The translations under genes were made by a program, and so were the position numbers. Shown piece by piece: positions 49,909-60,212 of a stretch of 64,000 nt of DNA. The number at the start of each line of letters is the position of its first letter. Within the stretch, counting starts at the first letter, position 1. This DNA comes from Lithobates sylvaticus (Eukaryota; Chordata; Amphibia; Anura; Ranidae), in NCBI GenBank assembly GCA_028564925.1, contig CM053031.1, positions 94,453,273 to 94,517,272 on the forward strand, written 5' to 3'. A model generated the notes under the pieces. The model was given only the letters and a program-made list of their open reading frames with translations, made no database searches and was not told where the DNA came from.

Positions 49909-50645
49909 TATGTCACCGTCAAAATCTCAGAAAGTGGCAGCAGCAAAGCTTGAAGAGTACCGCAGACAGGAAAAGGAGGACATGGAGGAAGATGGCGCTC
50001 CTGAGAAGGTAGGAGGGAGAACGAACAGCAAGTGACACTGATAGACTTCCAAAATCCCAGAGACCGGGTGAAGGAGACAGAGACCTCAGTGGAGGACACC
50101 ATTCCGCCCCTACAGCCATCCTCAGACCGCATGCAACAGCAAATACACCAACTCCTCACTAAGCAAGACGACATGGAGAACAGGCTGAGAAGATGTAATT
50201 TACGCCTTATAGGGGACTGAAGGAAAGGACACTACCACGTTCTTATAACAACTCCTAATTACCACCTATGGGAGAGAAGCCTTCTTCCCCATGTTTGCAG
50301 TGGAGCGAGCACACAGCATGCCAACCAGACCCCGCAGGGAGCCCCCCGCACATTTATAGCAAAACTTCTTAACTAAAAATAAAGGCCGAGATGCAAGGGA
50401 GAAAGGCAACAGCCCAGTGGGGAATGTCAAAGTGGCCATCTTCCCAGACTTCAGCAGAGGTACAACGCCGCCGCCAGAACTTTATGGAGGCCAAACACAG
50501 GCTGAGGATTAAATATTATAAATATTCCATTCTGTTCCCAGCCTGCCTCAGAGTGGAACATGGAGGCCATGCGGTATTCTTCGAGGATCCGGAAGAAGTG
50601 ATTTCCTGGTTGGAGCACCATGCCATCCCTGAAAGAGCCGAATGA
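49909..50645 (+). pseudogene. L1 copy B ORF1, decayed
   Basis: Reads MSPSKSQKVAAAKLEEYRRQ at the start. A middle segment gives DDMENRLRRCNLRLIGD, the start of the RRM-like nucleic-acid-binding domain. A further segment (50391-50645) gives KYYKYSILFPACLRVEHGG and EEVISWLEHHAIP, the C-terminal domain. Stops and frame changes separate these. The protein normally coats L1 RNA as a trimer in the cytoplasm. Layout matches ORF1 of copy C, but this copy is plainly older. Confidence 0.8.
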
Positions 50646-51479
50646 GCAAGTCCCAGGTATACAGTTTAGACTTTTTTGTGCTCACAATCACTTCTAGTGC
50701 AATTCCCCCTTTTTTTCCCCAGAATCGCATAACTGTACTGTTCCCCGAAATCACATGGAACTTTACTTGAAACTACTCACTTATGGACATCCCACGACAC
50801 ACAGAGCAAGCTCCTGCATGTGATATGGAACCAGCAATACCCCAATGTGTGTACAGAACACAAACCTCAGACACTTGCTATACAGGAGTCATATTACCCA
50901 CTACATTACAGGAATCTTACAAACTACCCAAGACCAGAGTCCTACCAGCCACATGCAGTGCACAGCGAGACTTTGCCCCACACACCACTGGGAGTCACTA
51001 TTATGTTGACTGGAGCTTTTTCTGGAGCTTGATCATTATCTTTTGCAGGATACAGGGGAATCAAATAACTTTGGTTCACCTTAACCTATTGATATGGGAG
51101 ACATCCCTTGACCTATTCAGAATCCAGAGACTCAGCCAGTTATACTACCTTTTCTACATAACTTGGAAGATAGTATAGAAGAGTATTTCCCAGTTGGAAC
51201 ACACAAGTTAAGTGAACAAGCCCACACCAGTTGGGAAGGGTGCAGGGCAGGGAAGGGGGTGGGAGTTAATTTAGTTACAGTTTTATTGAACCCGATTGTG
51301 CATACTAAATTCAGAAAGCAGGTAACACTTTGAGAAATATGTATATGTGAATGATCATATATTTTATGTAAAACAATACAAAATCCATGTCTGAGTATTG
51401 AGAACCTAAGTGCTACACGCACAAGGGAAAAGTTGCCAAACATGACCGTGTTATTTGATTCCAAAAAATCACGTCCATA

Positions 51480-51895
51480 GCATCTTTAAAATTTTACGTG
51501 GAATGTGAGGGGCATACGCAAGAAAGTTAAGCGTGCGGCAGTCTTCACATTCCTTAAGAAACGATAAGCAGATGTGATAGCATTGACGGAGACACATGTT
51601 GAGGGGAGCATCCAGATGGCACTTCGCCATCCATGGGTCAGGTGGGCATTTCATTCTACCCACACGTCCCATGCTATCAGTGTCTCAATCTTGATTGCTA
51701 AATCAGTACATTTTGAATTGTGAGTTGTCCACTGACCCACAGGGGTGATACGAACCCCTTCTCATGCTGGCTTTTTATGTACCACCCCCGTTCAACATGA
51801 CCATAATTAAAGAGGGACTGTCCTTTATGGCCCGTCACCCTACAATATCTGCAGTCTGGCTGGGTGATTTTAATACCACGCTAAATCCAACCCTG
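51480..51895 (+). pseudogene. L1 copy B ORF2 endonuclease start, decayed
   Basis: Pieces in different frames give TWNVRGIRKKVKRAAVFTFL, an ETH motif with the catalytic Glu, and AVWLGDFNTTLNPTLD with the metal-binding Asp and Asn. Several stops and frame shifts are present, so it is not translatable. The sequence ends abruptly at the start of copy C. Confidence 0.8.
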
Positions 51896-52043
51896 GACGG
51901 GGGGCGTGGTCAAGCTGGCGGCCTGAGCAGACGTGTGTGCTAGGAGCTCCGCTCCCGCCTGAGCCTTTAATCCGACAAACACTACATGCTGAAGGAGAGA
52001 AACACACAAATCGAAAAGAAATAGATCCCGGTGGCCACTGGGC
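51896..52043 (+). promoter_or_regulatory. L1 5' UTR (likely internal promoter)
   Basis: 148 bases from the first base of copy C to the ORF1 start. L1 elements drive transcription from their 5' UTR; that this does so is inferred from position. It is short compared with mammalian L1. The first ten bases GGGGGCGTGG are shared with copy B. Confidence 0.5.
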
Positions 52044-52917
52044 ATGAGAAGAGGGAGATCGGGACCGGGACGGAAGAATACCACCGCCTCTAAGGCCCCG
52101 GCGGCGCCACAGAAGCTAGGCCGCAAATCCGGAGAGCACATGGCGACTCAAACCCCGCCAATGGATCCGACGGCGGTGGAGGAAGACCGCTTCCAAGCCC
52201 TGATGCAAGCCATCACGGGCTGTAAAACGGCCCTCACGGAAAAAATCGATGTGCTACAGACGGATTTCGGACTCCTGAGGCGAGACATGGACAAAATCCG
52301 TGACAGAATAGGGGAAGCGGAGCGGCGGGTAGGAGACACGGAGGACTGCATAAGGGACCATCGGGCTACACTCCACACCCTCCAGGTACGTGTGAAAGCC
52401 CTGGAAGCCCGCGCGGAAGACAGCGAGAACCGGAGCAGGAGAAACAATCTCCGGATGGTGGGACTGCCTGAGGGGGCTGAGGGACAGGACACAGTGGTGT
52501 TTACCGAACAGCTACTGAGGAACCTGCTACCTGGAGCTGCTTTCTCCCCTCACTTCGCGGTGGAACGGGCGCACAGGATGCCCCCTGTGCGTGGACAACC
52601 TGGGGCCCCCCCCCCGCACCTTTATCTTCAGACTGCTGAACTTTAGAGACCGAGATTTGATACTCCGTGAAGCAAGAAAGGTGGCAGAGCTGAGATTTGA
52701 AAACGTCAAAATTATGGTGTTCCCCGACTACTCCCTGGATACCCAGCGGCTCCGGAGGACCTTTGATGGCGTCAAGGCCCAACTCCGCAACAAGGGGTTA
52801 AAATACAGCATGCTGTTTCCCGCCCGCCTCCGGGTGGTAGATGGAGAAACGACCCGTTACTTCACGTCGCCGGATGACGCCTCGCACTGGCTGGACACTC
52901 TTCCAAGGGACCGGTAA
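52044..52917 (+). CDS. L1 ORF1 protein, one frame break
   Basis: The L1 RNA-binding chaperone. It trimerises on L1 RNA to form the particle used in target-primed reverse transcription. First frame (52044-52646): basic N-terminus, a likely coiled coil at about residues 45-130 (heptad-rich LQTDFGLLRRDMDKIRDRIG), then the RRM start RRNNLRMVGLPEG at 132-144. The second frame (to 52917) carries the C-terminal domain, FIFRLLNFRDRDLILREARK onward to LKYSMLFPARLRVVDGE and HWLDTLPRDR. The frames meet at a run of ten C (52606-52615). One C fewer would keep the first frame, so this is a one-base gain, a sequencing error, or, less likely, a programmed shift. An in-frame ATG at residue 33 is an alternative start. 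ORF2 follows after 1.29 kb. Confidence 0.85.
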
Positions 52918-54208
52918 AGTACAGCAACCCTGTTCTGACTTTTCTTCCTAAATTGCTCCCATTCTCACTGTGTGACCCTCCACATGCCCCGTTCCCTATC
53001 TCGCCACCGATCCACATGTTATGCGCCCCTCTTTACTCCTGCATCATGATGCGAGCCGGCCCTGTTTCCACCTGGTCCCCATCAGCCTCCCCCTCACTCT
53101 ACGGACGTCCCGTCTGTCCCAGTTAGATCTGCTTACTGTGGATCCGCCACTGCTGGGCGGCGATGGCCGCTGGGGCACGAGAACTTTTGCTTTGCCCTCT
53201 CCCCCATCCTCCCCCCATCTACTGTGTCCCTGATGTTATGCCGCCCTGCAGGGGGAGATTATGCTGGACGTAAAAGGGGGCCTATTTGACTTCCCGCCGA
53301 CACGAACACTGCGGGGGGAGACGGGGAGGGATGAACTGACCCGCTCTATAGAGGTAAAGTGCTGCTGACATGAGGGAGCGATGCGCTGAGGATTGCACCG
53401 GACGGTGCCCCTTGCAGACTTGCGCTATGGATCCAACACGATCTATCTTACCCCTATGTGGATCTGTCACAGGACTATCTAACTGCCTCAGGAACGCTTG
53501 ATCAGGGTCTCCCGGTGGCGCACCGGGACAGCACTAATGTATCCGACCGCACGGAGAAGGCTGCCTAAGCCCGTCTGAATACCCTTGCTGACTACTGGGA
53601 ACGAGAAGGGGTATTAGATGCCCCCCTATCTTGTGTTGCTGGAGGGGACATGGGTTTGAATGGGTCACTGTTAAAGATACAATGGTTTGTAACGTTCCAA
53701 CATATTTAAGCTTGTGCCCTTGGTCACACCAAGTGAACTATGACTGTATGCATACTACTTTTGACATCCTGGATGTCTCTTTCCTCCTTCACGATACTCA
53801 GGTCGGGGGCGGCTGCACTGGGTTAGAAAAGACTGCATTACTCAGTAGCAGCGTCCCCAGGTCGCTAGTGTTTTCTCCTAGTCCCCATAGGAGTTCCTTG
53901 TTCTGGTTTTGGGAAATGGGCACTCCGAGTTCTCCAACGGTGGTGCAGGGTGGGGGGGGGCGGGGGGCGGGTTCAAGCAGCTGAAGGTTGCAGGCTGCGT
54001 GGTTTTTGTTTTCAGTTTTTTTATTGTTTTCTGGTTATGTACAGTGACATTCTCCAATGGCTCATACCTGCTATACCTACATGTGACTATGTGACCTTTC
54101 CTTGCAGGTCAAGTTCGCTATGCTTCTGGGAAAACTCAGATCTGCCTCCGGGTCTGCAGTGTTCACCGTTGCTGGCTCCCCTGACGTTCATGAGACTGAC
54201 TACCCTCC
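52918..54208 (+). other. L1 inter-ORF region
   Basis: 1,291 bases between ORF1 and ORF2, long for an L1 (human L1 has about 60). Pyrimidine-rich first half, a G-run at 53950-53960, and no frame with protein-like composition. The corresponding region in copy B is about 840 bases. How ORF2 is reached by ribosomes is unknown. Confidence 0.7.
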
Positions 54209-57200
54209 ATGGCACAGGTTAAACTAATGTCCTGGAACGTCCGGGGACTCAACGACAAGATTAAGCGCTCTCTAGTCCATGCTTACATTAAAAAACACTC
54301 ACCCCACATTTGCATACTACAGGAGACCCACTTGGTGGGTAGCAAAGTGATGGGCTTGAAGAAGCCATGGGTGGGATACTCCTACCATGCCACACACTCG
54401 TGCTACGCCAGGGGGGTGAGTGTTTTAATACACAAGTCTCTTACATATGAGCTGCTGGAGGTGAAAATAGACCCGGAAGGGAGGTATGTTCTACTACATG
54501 TTGTTATTGACACGGTTGAAATGGTAATCTTAGGAATCTACATACCGCCACCAGCCACGGTGGCCCTCTTGAGACACCTGACCCCCCTCCTCTCCACGTA
54601 CCCCACCGACAACGTAGTAATAGCAGGTGACTTTAACATGGCCCCTGACCCATCTATGGACAGACTATCCCATGGAACTAGCGCGGTATCCCCCCTTTCA
54701 CAATGGGCATCCCTATATGGCCTAACCGACGTCTGGAGGTGGAAACACCCTGTGGATAGAACATACACCTGCCACTCCACTTCCTATAGAGCTATGTCAC
54801 GCATTGATCTGATATACGTTAGCGGAGGGTTACTGTCGAAAGTACAATCGGTTGGGATCCTACCCCGAGGTATATCGGATCATGCGCCCGTTATCTGTAG
54901 CTTCAAAACCCAGACCCCCCCCTCTGATAGACTCTGGAGGCTATCTCGGTACTGGATAGCGGACCCACTCATCGAGGCGGAGATCCCTATACATATGATG
55001 GAATTTTGGCGGACTAATGTAGACACTGCCCCGCTAGACATTACCTGGGACGCCTTCAAGGCTTATGTCCGAGGTTGCTACCAGACCTCTATCTCCCGTG
55101 CGCGAAGGGACGCTGCCATTACCATAGAAAAGGCCGAAGCTAGGGCACTAGAACTAGAAACTGACTACGTTAGCACCCGCAACCCAATCACCTACCTAGA
55201 TATGCAATCTGCCTACAGGGAGGTAATGCTTCTCAGGGTAGCGAAGGCAAAAAAATGCCAGTTGGCACAAACTCAGCGTATTTTCGAACAGGGGGAAAAG
55301 ACTGGGAGACTGCTGGCCTGGTTAGCTAAAGAACAACAACCTATTACCTCGATTGCACGGATACGAGACGCGAACGGGACAGTACTCACAGACCCTACCG
55401 CCATCAATACCCGATTCGCTACATATTATCGAGAGCTATACTCCTCGAGAGCCAGCTACTCAACCGAAGAGTTGGTCTCCTTCCTTGACACTCTAGACTT
55501 CCCCGCACTCACTGATAATGCCCGTGAGCAACTAGACAGCACTATAACCCTAGAAGAAGTCCAACAAGCAGTGGGAGAAATGCAGGTGGGGAAGACCCCA
55601 GGGGTTGACGGTATCCCCCTGGAGTTCTACAAACAGTATAGTGACTTATTGACACCCAAGCTACACGAAATCCTAACCAAATCACTGAAGGAACAAAAAC
55701 TACCCTCATCTATGGCGGACGCAGTAATCGTAGTCATACCCAAACCGGGCAAGGACCCCGAGATGTGTGCCTCGTATAGGCCAATTTCCCTGCTTAACGC
55801 AGACGCTAAGGTCCTTACAAAAATTCTAGCCAACCGCCTTAACCTAGTTATACAGTCAGTGGTGCATGAGGACCAAACGGGGTTTATGCCTGGTAAGGGC
55901 ACAGATATTAACTTGAGAAGGCTTTATACGGTTTTAGGGGCGGGAGATTGTCTGCATCGCTCCGACGCAGTGGCCTCCCTTGATGCTGAAAAAGCATTCG
56001 ACTCCGTTGAATGGGGATATCTCTGGGAGGTCCTGCGTCGGTTCGGTATTGGTCCCAGATTCATCTCATGGGTGCAGACTCTATACCAGGCCCCGAGGGC
56101 ACGGATACGTACCGGACTGGTCCTGTCACCCACGTTTAATTTGTACAGGGGCACCAGACAGGGGTGTCCGCTATCCCCAGCCCTCTTTGCCCTTGCAATT
56201 GAGCCGATGGCGATGCTCCTACGGTCTGCACCTGCGGTGAGGGGTATCCCCATTGGCCCAATAAGGGAGAAACTTTCCCTCTACGCGGACGACACCCTTT
56301 TGTACCTCAGTGACACCACTAACTCATTGAAGGAGGCCCTTCGACTCATCGACGTTTTTGGCTCCTACTCGGGGATTAAAATTAACTGGGGAAAATCTGT
56401 CCTGTTTGCCCTGCACCCCTCGGAAAACGACTTGCCTGTAGATACCCCTCTACAGAAGGTCTCACAATTTAAATATCTGGGGGTAACTATTCATAGGGAC
56501 ATTGCTCAATACACCTCTCTCAATCTTGCCCCGGTGATGACTCACCTAACCCAGAGATGCGCGGCTTGGAAATCCCTCCCCCTTACGCCAGTAGGAAGAG
56601 TTAACTTAATTAAAATGGCAGTGCTCCCTAAATTTGTCTACCTCTTTAGACACACACCGGTCCCGATCCCTCACTCATTCTTTGTCAAATTAGATAGTCT
56701 ACTCGTCTCCTTCATATGGAACGGAGGCACCCCGAGAATCGCTAAAGCTACGTTACAGCTGCCACTATCCTTGGGCGGGCTAGCAATGCCTTGTTTCGTA
56801 AAATATTATTGGGCGGCGGTGCTAGTGACAGCTAAGTGGTGGCTTGCCAAAGAGTCAGTGAACCCTGCGGCCGCAACAGAAGCGGCATTGCTGGGCTCCC
56901 ATCTGAAACTCAGACAACTGATCCACCGAGGACCTAAATCTAACTCTAGTATTACGGGGTCGATGCGTACCACGCTTCGGGTCTGGGAGACGGTCAGAGC
57001 TAAGATAGAGCAACCAAACAGCTGGTCCCCGCACACCCCGCTATGGGATAACCCCAGACTCCCACACTTTAGATCCATCCCGGACCCGCACCTGTGGTCT
57101 AGACATGACATCACGACACTAGCTGACATTGCCTCTCCAACAGGGATCTGTACATTTGATGATTTAAAAAGGGACAAGGCAGTACCCAACTACATGTTCT

Positions 57201-57943
57201 TTCGATACCTGCAACTTCGCCATGCCTACCGATCGCAATTCACACACCCAATCGTACTAGTGACCAATGGGATAGAAAAAATACTACTTAGAGGAGAGGA
57301 ACAAAAAACTTTGTCAACGCTCTATTTTGAACTAGCTGGGATAGATACTGTCAAGGTTTCTCAGTTGTTCGATAAATGGCAGAAGGATGTGCCCTCCCTG
57401 ACGGATGATGATTGGGAGGAGGGAATCCAACAATACCTTCCTCTCATGGTCTCGGCGAGGGACAGGTTCATCCAACTTAAATTCATCCACAGGGTGTACT
57501 ACACCCCGGAAAGGTTGGCTAGAATATACCCCTCTCATAGCCCGCTCTGCCCCAAGTGCACCACCGAGATAGGCTCCTTTCTACATGTCACGTGGTCCTG
57601 TCACCTCATTCAGGCCTTCTGGGAAGAAGTCTTGAACGACATCAATAGGATTGGTAAGCTACATGTCCCACGAGACCCAATCCCACTACTCCTAGGCATC
57701 GTCGACACTTTGGCAGCAAAGCAGTCCAAGAAACTGTTTGTATTCTACTCGGCTTTCTATGCCAGGAAAGCAATACTGCTGAGGTGGAAGGATCCTTCCC
57801 CTCCCACTGTTCAGCAATGGAGGTCCTTAGTGGATGGGGCCCTCCCCCTATACAAGCTCACATACATGGGACGTAACTGTCCCCAAAAGTTTGACAAGAT
57901 CTGGGGGGCCTGGGTGGAGCGGAGAAACCTGGATCTAGATTAA
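54209..57943 (+). CDS. L1 ORF2: endonuclease and reverse transcriptase
   Basis: A 1,244-residue, uninterrupted ORF2 protein, close to the usual 1.2-1.3 thousand residues. It nicks chromosomal DNA and copies L1 RNA there by target-primed reverse transcription. Apurinic-like endonuclease: SWNVRGL near residue 8, QETH with Glu39, GDFN at 140-143, SDHAP at 223-227. Reverse transcriptase roughly 490-760: PKPGKDPEMCASYRPISLLN, DAEKAFDSV at 592-600, RQGCPLSPALFALAIEP, and the catalytic YADD at 692-695. C-terminal CCHC knuckle: Cys1114, Cys1117, His1126, Cys1131. All expected catalytic residues that I can check are present. The start ATGGCACAG gives MAQVKLMSWN; the next Met (MSWN) is an alternative. 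ORF1 lies upstream in the same element. The intact frame suggests a recent insertion. Confidence 0.97.
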   Translation: MAQVKLMSWNVRGLNDKIKRSLVHAYIKKHSPHICILQETHLVGSKVMGLKKPWVGYSYHATHSCYARGVSVLIHKSLTYELLEVKIDPEGRYVLLHVVIDTVEMVILGIYIPPPATVALLRHLTPLLSTYPTDNVVIAGDFNMAPDPSMDRLSHGTSAVSPLSQWASLYGLTDVWRWKHPVDRTYTCHSTSYRAMSRIDLIYVSGGLLSKVQSVGILPRGISDHAPVICSFKTQTPPSDRLWRLSRYWIADPLIEAEIPIHMMEFWRTNVDTAPLDITWDAFKAYVRGCYQTSISRARRDAAITIEKAEARALELETDYVSTRNPITYLDMQSAYREVMLLRVAKAKKCQLAQTQRIFEQGEKTGRLLAWLAKEQQPITSIARIRDANGTVLTDPTAINTRFATYYRELYSSRASYSTEELVSFLDTLDFPALTDNAREQLDSTITLEEVQQAVGEMQVGKTPGVDGIPLEFYKQYSDLLTPKLHEILTKSLKEQKLPSSMADAVIVVIPKPGKDPEMCASYRPISLLNADAKVLTKILANRLNLVIQSVVHEDQTGFMPGKGTDINLRRLYTVLGAGDCLHRSDAVASLDAEKAFDSVEWGYLWEVLRRFGIGPRFISWVQTLYQAPRARIRTGLVLSPTFNLYRGTRQGCPLSPALFALAIEPMAMLLRSAPAVRGIPIGPIREKLSLYADDTLLYLSDTTNSLKEALRLIDVFGSYSGIKINWGKSVLFALHPSENDLPVDTPLQKVSQFKYLGVTIHRDIAQYTSLNLAPVMTHLTQRCAAWKSLPLTPVGRVNLIKMAVLPKFVYLFRHTPVPIPHSFFVKLDSLLVSFIWNGGTPRIAKATLQLPLSLGGLAMPCFVKYYWAAVLVTAKWWLAKESVNPAAATEAALLGSHLKLRQLIHRGPKSNSSITGSMRTTLRVWETVRAKIEQPNSWSPHTPLWDNPRLPHFRSIPDPHLWSRHDITTLADIASPTGICTFDDLKRDKAVPNYMFFRYLQLRHAYRSQFTHPIVLVTNGIEKILLRGEEQKTLSTLYFELAGIDTVKVSQLFDKWQKDVPSLTDDDWEEGIQQYLPLMVSARDRFIQLKFIHRVYYTPERLARIYPSHSPLCPKCTTEIGSFLHVTWSCHLIQAFWEEVLNDINRIGKLHVPRDPIPLLLGIVDTLAAKQSKKLFVFYSAFYARKAILLRWKDPSPPTVQQWRSLVDGALPLYKLTYMGRNCPQKFDKIWGAWVERRNLDLD

Positions 57944-58261
57944 ATCTGCACACCCCCCCCCCCCGCACCGAAGCCATGGGATATGCTCCACACGGGATGT
58001 TGACGGAGGTTAATTATGGTCCCCCATTAGTGATAGAGACCTCCTTACACGCTACACATTGTTCCTGACTACTTGATAAATGGACCTCAGATTACCAAAT
58101 GCGATAAGATATACATAATGGTTTGACTTGCTCTAGATGGGTTACTCATGGAATGTAAGCTAAGTTGATTGTAACATCATCTCCGAATGCTATGTATGCC
58201 GTTGAAGATGTACCACTGTACTGGTTGTTTTATTGTTTGTTTTTCTAAAATAAATAAACTT
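57944..58261 (+). other. L1 copy C 3' UTR
   Basis: About 320 bases after the ORF2 stop. It contains a C-run (57952-57964) and ends in AATAAATAAACTTTACG, where AATAAA at 58249-58254 serves as a likely polyadenylation signal. No long A tail is present at this end. Confidence 0.75.
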
Positions 58262-58327
58262 TACGTTAAAATCACTCCTACCAGAAGATGATGAGCTTGC
58301 GAATAAATTGAAACTATACTTTACGGA
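58262..58327 (+). mobile_element. 66-bp tail between copy C and the TSD
   Basis: It contains AATAAATTGAAACTATACTT, which resembles an L1 3' end, and ends at the right target duplication. Probably the remnant of copy B's 3' UTR. The rest of copy B's ORF2 is missing. Confidence 0.5.
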
Positions 58328-58344
58328 GGATAAGTATTGTGCAA
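58328..58344 (+). repeat. Target-site duplication, right copy
   Basis: GGATAAGTATTGTGCAA, identical to 49546-49562. L1 copy A sequence resumes on its far side. Confidence 0.92.
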
Positions 58345-60212
58345 AGGTTTTATAATATAGAAGTGAATAGCCACGGGCCTACGAATTTCCTGGACTGTAT
58401 TTGTGATAGGGTCACTGCAAATTCCTCTTCAGTGCGAGGATTTAAGGTCTCCGATGACTGACTCCAGGAGCTGGGGCATACCTACATCCATCAGATACTG
58501 TGCAATAGCCGATGAGGACGTGATATATTATAAAGGGAATTATAGTAACCCTAAAAATTGCTGCAATGTCATCAATAGCATGCAATAGCACGCTGGTGTA
58601 CATAAGGTCTGGAATAAAGGAACGGGCATGCCGAGAACGTAATGAACAAGCTAGGGTCTTGCCACAGTTATTTCCATGTTCGTAGAAAGTTTTCTGGCAC
58701 TTGGCGATCGTAGCTTTGGCCTTATCCCTGAGAAAGTAGCATAAGCGGTCAAGTAGAGTGGGTCAAACATGCCAGTGACCTTTTATGGACCGTTTTTAAA
58801 TTCTGAATATCACAGAGAAGCATAACAACTTGTTTAGTTTTACCGCGTTTACGCTGAGTCCCAATTTTAATCACGATGCACCTGACTTAAGTCTTAAGTG
58901 TTTCCCATACAATCATAGGATCACAATACAGGGTCGTGTTAGTAGAGAAGAAAAAAGGCAATTACCTAGCCACGTCTTCAGCTACTGGGGATCTATATAA
59001 GAGAATAGTTTAATTTCCACATACAAGGTCTAGCCTGAGAGGACACCAGATCCAGGTCTAAAGAAATAGGAGCATGATCAGATGTGGCTATGAAGCCAAT
59101 GTCAGCCTTCAGGAACCTTTACAAAAGCGATTGGTACATTAGAAAGAAATCAATCCTTGTGTAAGAATCATGAGGATGAGCGTAAAATGCGTATTCTCTT
59201 CGGTCTGGACGAAGGATTCGCCAGTACGCCAATCAGGTGGAATGCCTAAAGGGTTCTTCTGGAGACTTCTAAGAGTAGAATATAAAATATGTGAGGCATT
59301 GCAGGAAGTTTCCAGGATCGGGTCTAACGTCAAAATAAAATAGAAAACCCTCTGCAAAGTTGTTGAGTTCCTCAAGATTCGCTTCAAGAAATCCAACCTG
59401 GTTCATGTTAGGAAGATAAAGATTTACTAGTGTATAAACTGAGTGGTCTATAGTGCCTTTCACAAATAGGTGGGGCCCTCTTTGTCACTCCACAAGTCCC
59501 AGAGAGACCAGGGAATGGAGTTATGAAATAGAATGCTGACGCCCTTCTATTTGGAGTCTGAAGAGCACCCATGATACACCACTGGATAGTAGCGATTAAG
59601 AAGTTTAGGTATCTTATCAGCACAAAATGAATTTCTTGAAGGAAACAGAGTTGGGCCCTCACAATTATCAAGATTAAGTGAGAGAGTCCAGCTGTCCAGG
59701 TGGGCATATTGTAAATAGACAGCAAAGCCTACAGAAATACCAAAGGGAGGAGTGGAGAGAAAGGGAAAGGAGGAAATGCAAACAAAAAAAAAATAGGAGG
59801 CCTTTGAGGGGAAGGTACATGTATGAAGGTGGACTGCTTCGAATGTAACAAAATCTGTAATTCCAGGGTTTTTGTAGAGAAAACTGCAGAGCCACCCTGA
59901 ATTGGACAGCTCTAAGCTGTAGGGGTGCAAGCCTATGTGGATGAGTGGGTGGAGACAGCTAGATTCAGGATCCCCCCACTCCTAACTGAGGCCACAGTGT
60001 TTGATAGAAAAAATAGAAACAAGCAACAAGAGGGCAAACATTTCCAAATATAGCATTATGAAACGGAAGGCAATATACTGACTGATGTCTCACATTTACA
60101 ACAAAGGAAACATGAAGAACTGAATCAATTGGGGGATGGGCAGGTGTGTCAGTTGGAAGGGACAAGAACAGCCTCTTTCATGAATCATTGAGTCTGTTTA
60201 GCATCACTTTAA

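Larger units (their letters stand above)
49563..51895 (+). mobile_element. L1 copy B, 5' part
   Basis: It starts GGGGGCGTGGCCTG immediately after the TSD, so the true 5' end is present. 5' UTR to 49908, ORF1 remnant 49909-50645, spacer, and the first part of the ORF2 endonuclease from about 51480. It is broken off after a GDFNTTLNPTLD motif, where L1 copy C begins. The last 66 bases before the right TSD (58262-58327) may be copy B's 3' end. Confidence 0.85.
51896..58261 (+). mobile_element. Young L1/Tx1-type LINE (copy C)
   Basis: About 6.4 kb. The 5' end GGGGGGCGTGGTCAAG and the following GACGTGTGTGC...GAGCTCCG match the 5' end of copy B, so the element is not 5'-truncated. Short 5' UTR (148 bases), ORF1 (52044-52917, one frame break), a 1.29-kb spacer, ORF2 (54209-57943) open throughout, and a 3' UTR with AATAAA at 58249-58254. 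No target duplication of its own is visible: GGTTTATT-type DNA ends at TTTACG and is followed by 66 bases probably from copy B. Sense strand insertion in copy B, which lies in copy A. Confidence 0.92.
46826..60190 (-). mobile_element. Old minus-strand L1 (copy A), interrupted
   Basis: Own sequence: 46826-47715, 48777-49562 and 58345-about 60190. Reverse frames give, in ORF2 order, an endonuclease region (59725 downward: HLILIIVRAQLCFLQEIHF), RT (49560 downward: THITVIAKEGNDPLFCQNYR, with SFLNTSLKLFTKILA), the thumb (49110 downward: LSVIKKDLLPWYKG, LLYPLQS) and the C-terminal end (47700 downward: LTRWYYIPNRI). The tail is the T-run near 46834. A Tc1 fragment and a plus-strand L1 pair are inserted. 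Roughly 650 bases of ORF2 are missing at the Tc1. Frames are broken throughout. Confidence 0.85.

Noticed and set aside
55980-57189. Several 80-130 codon frames within L1 ORF2 on other frames
   Set aside because: Shadows of the true 1,244-codon frame.
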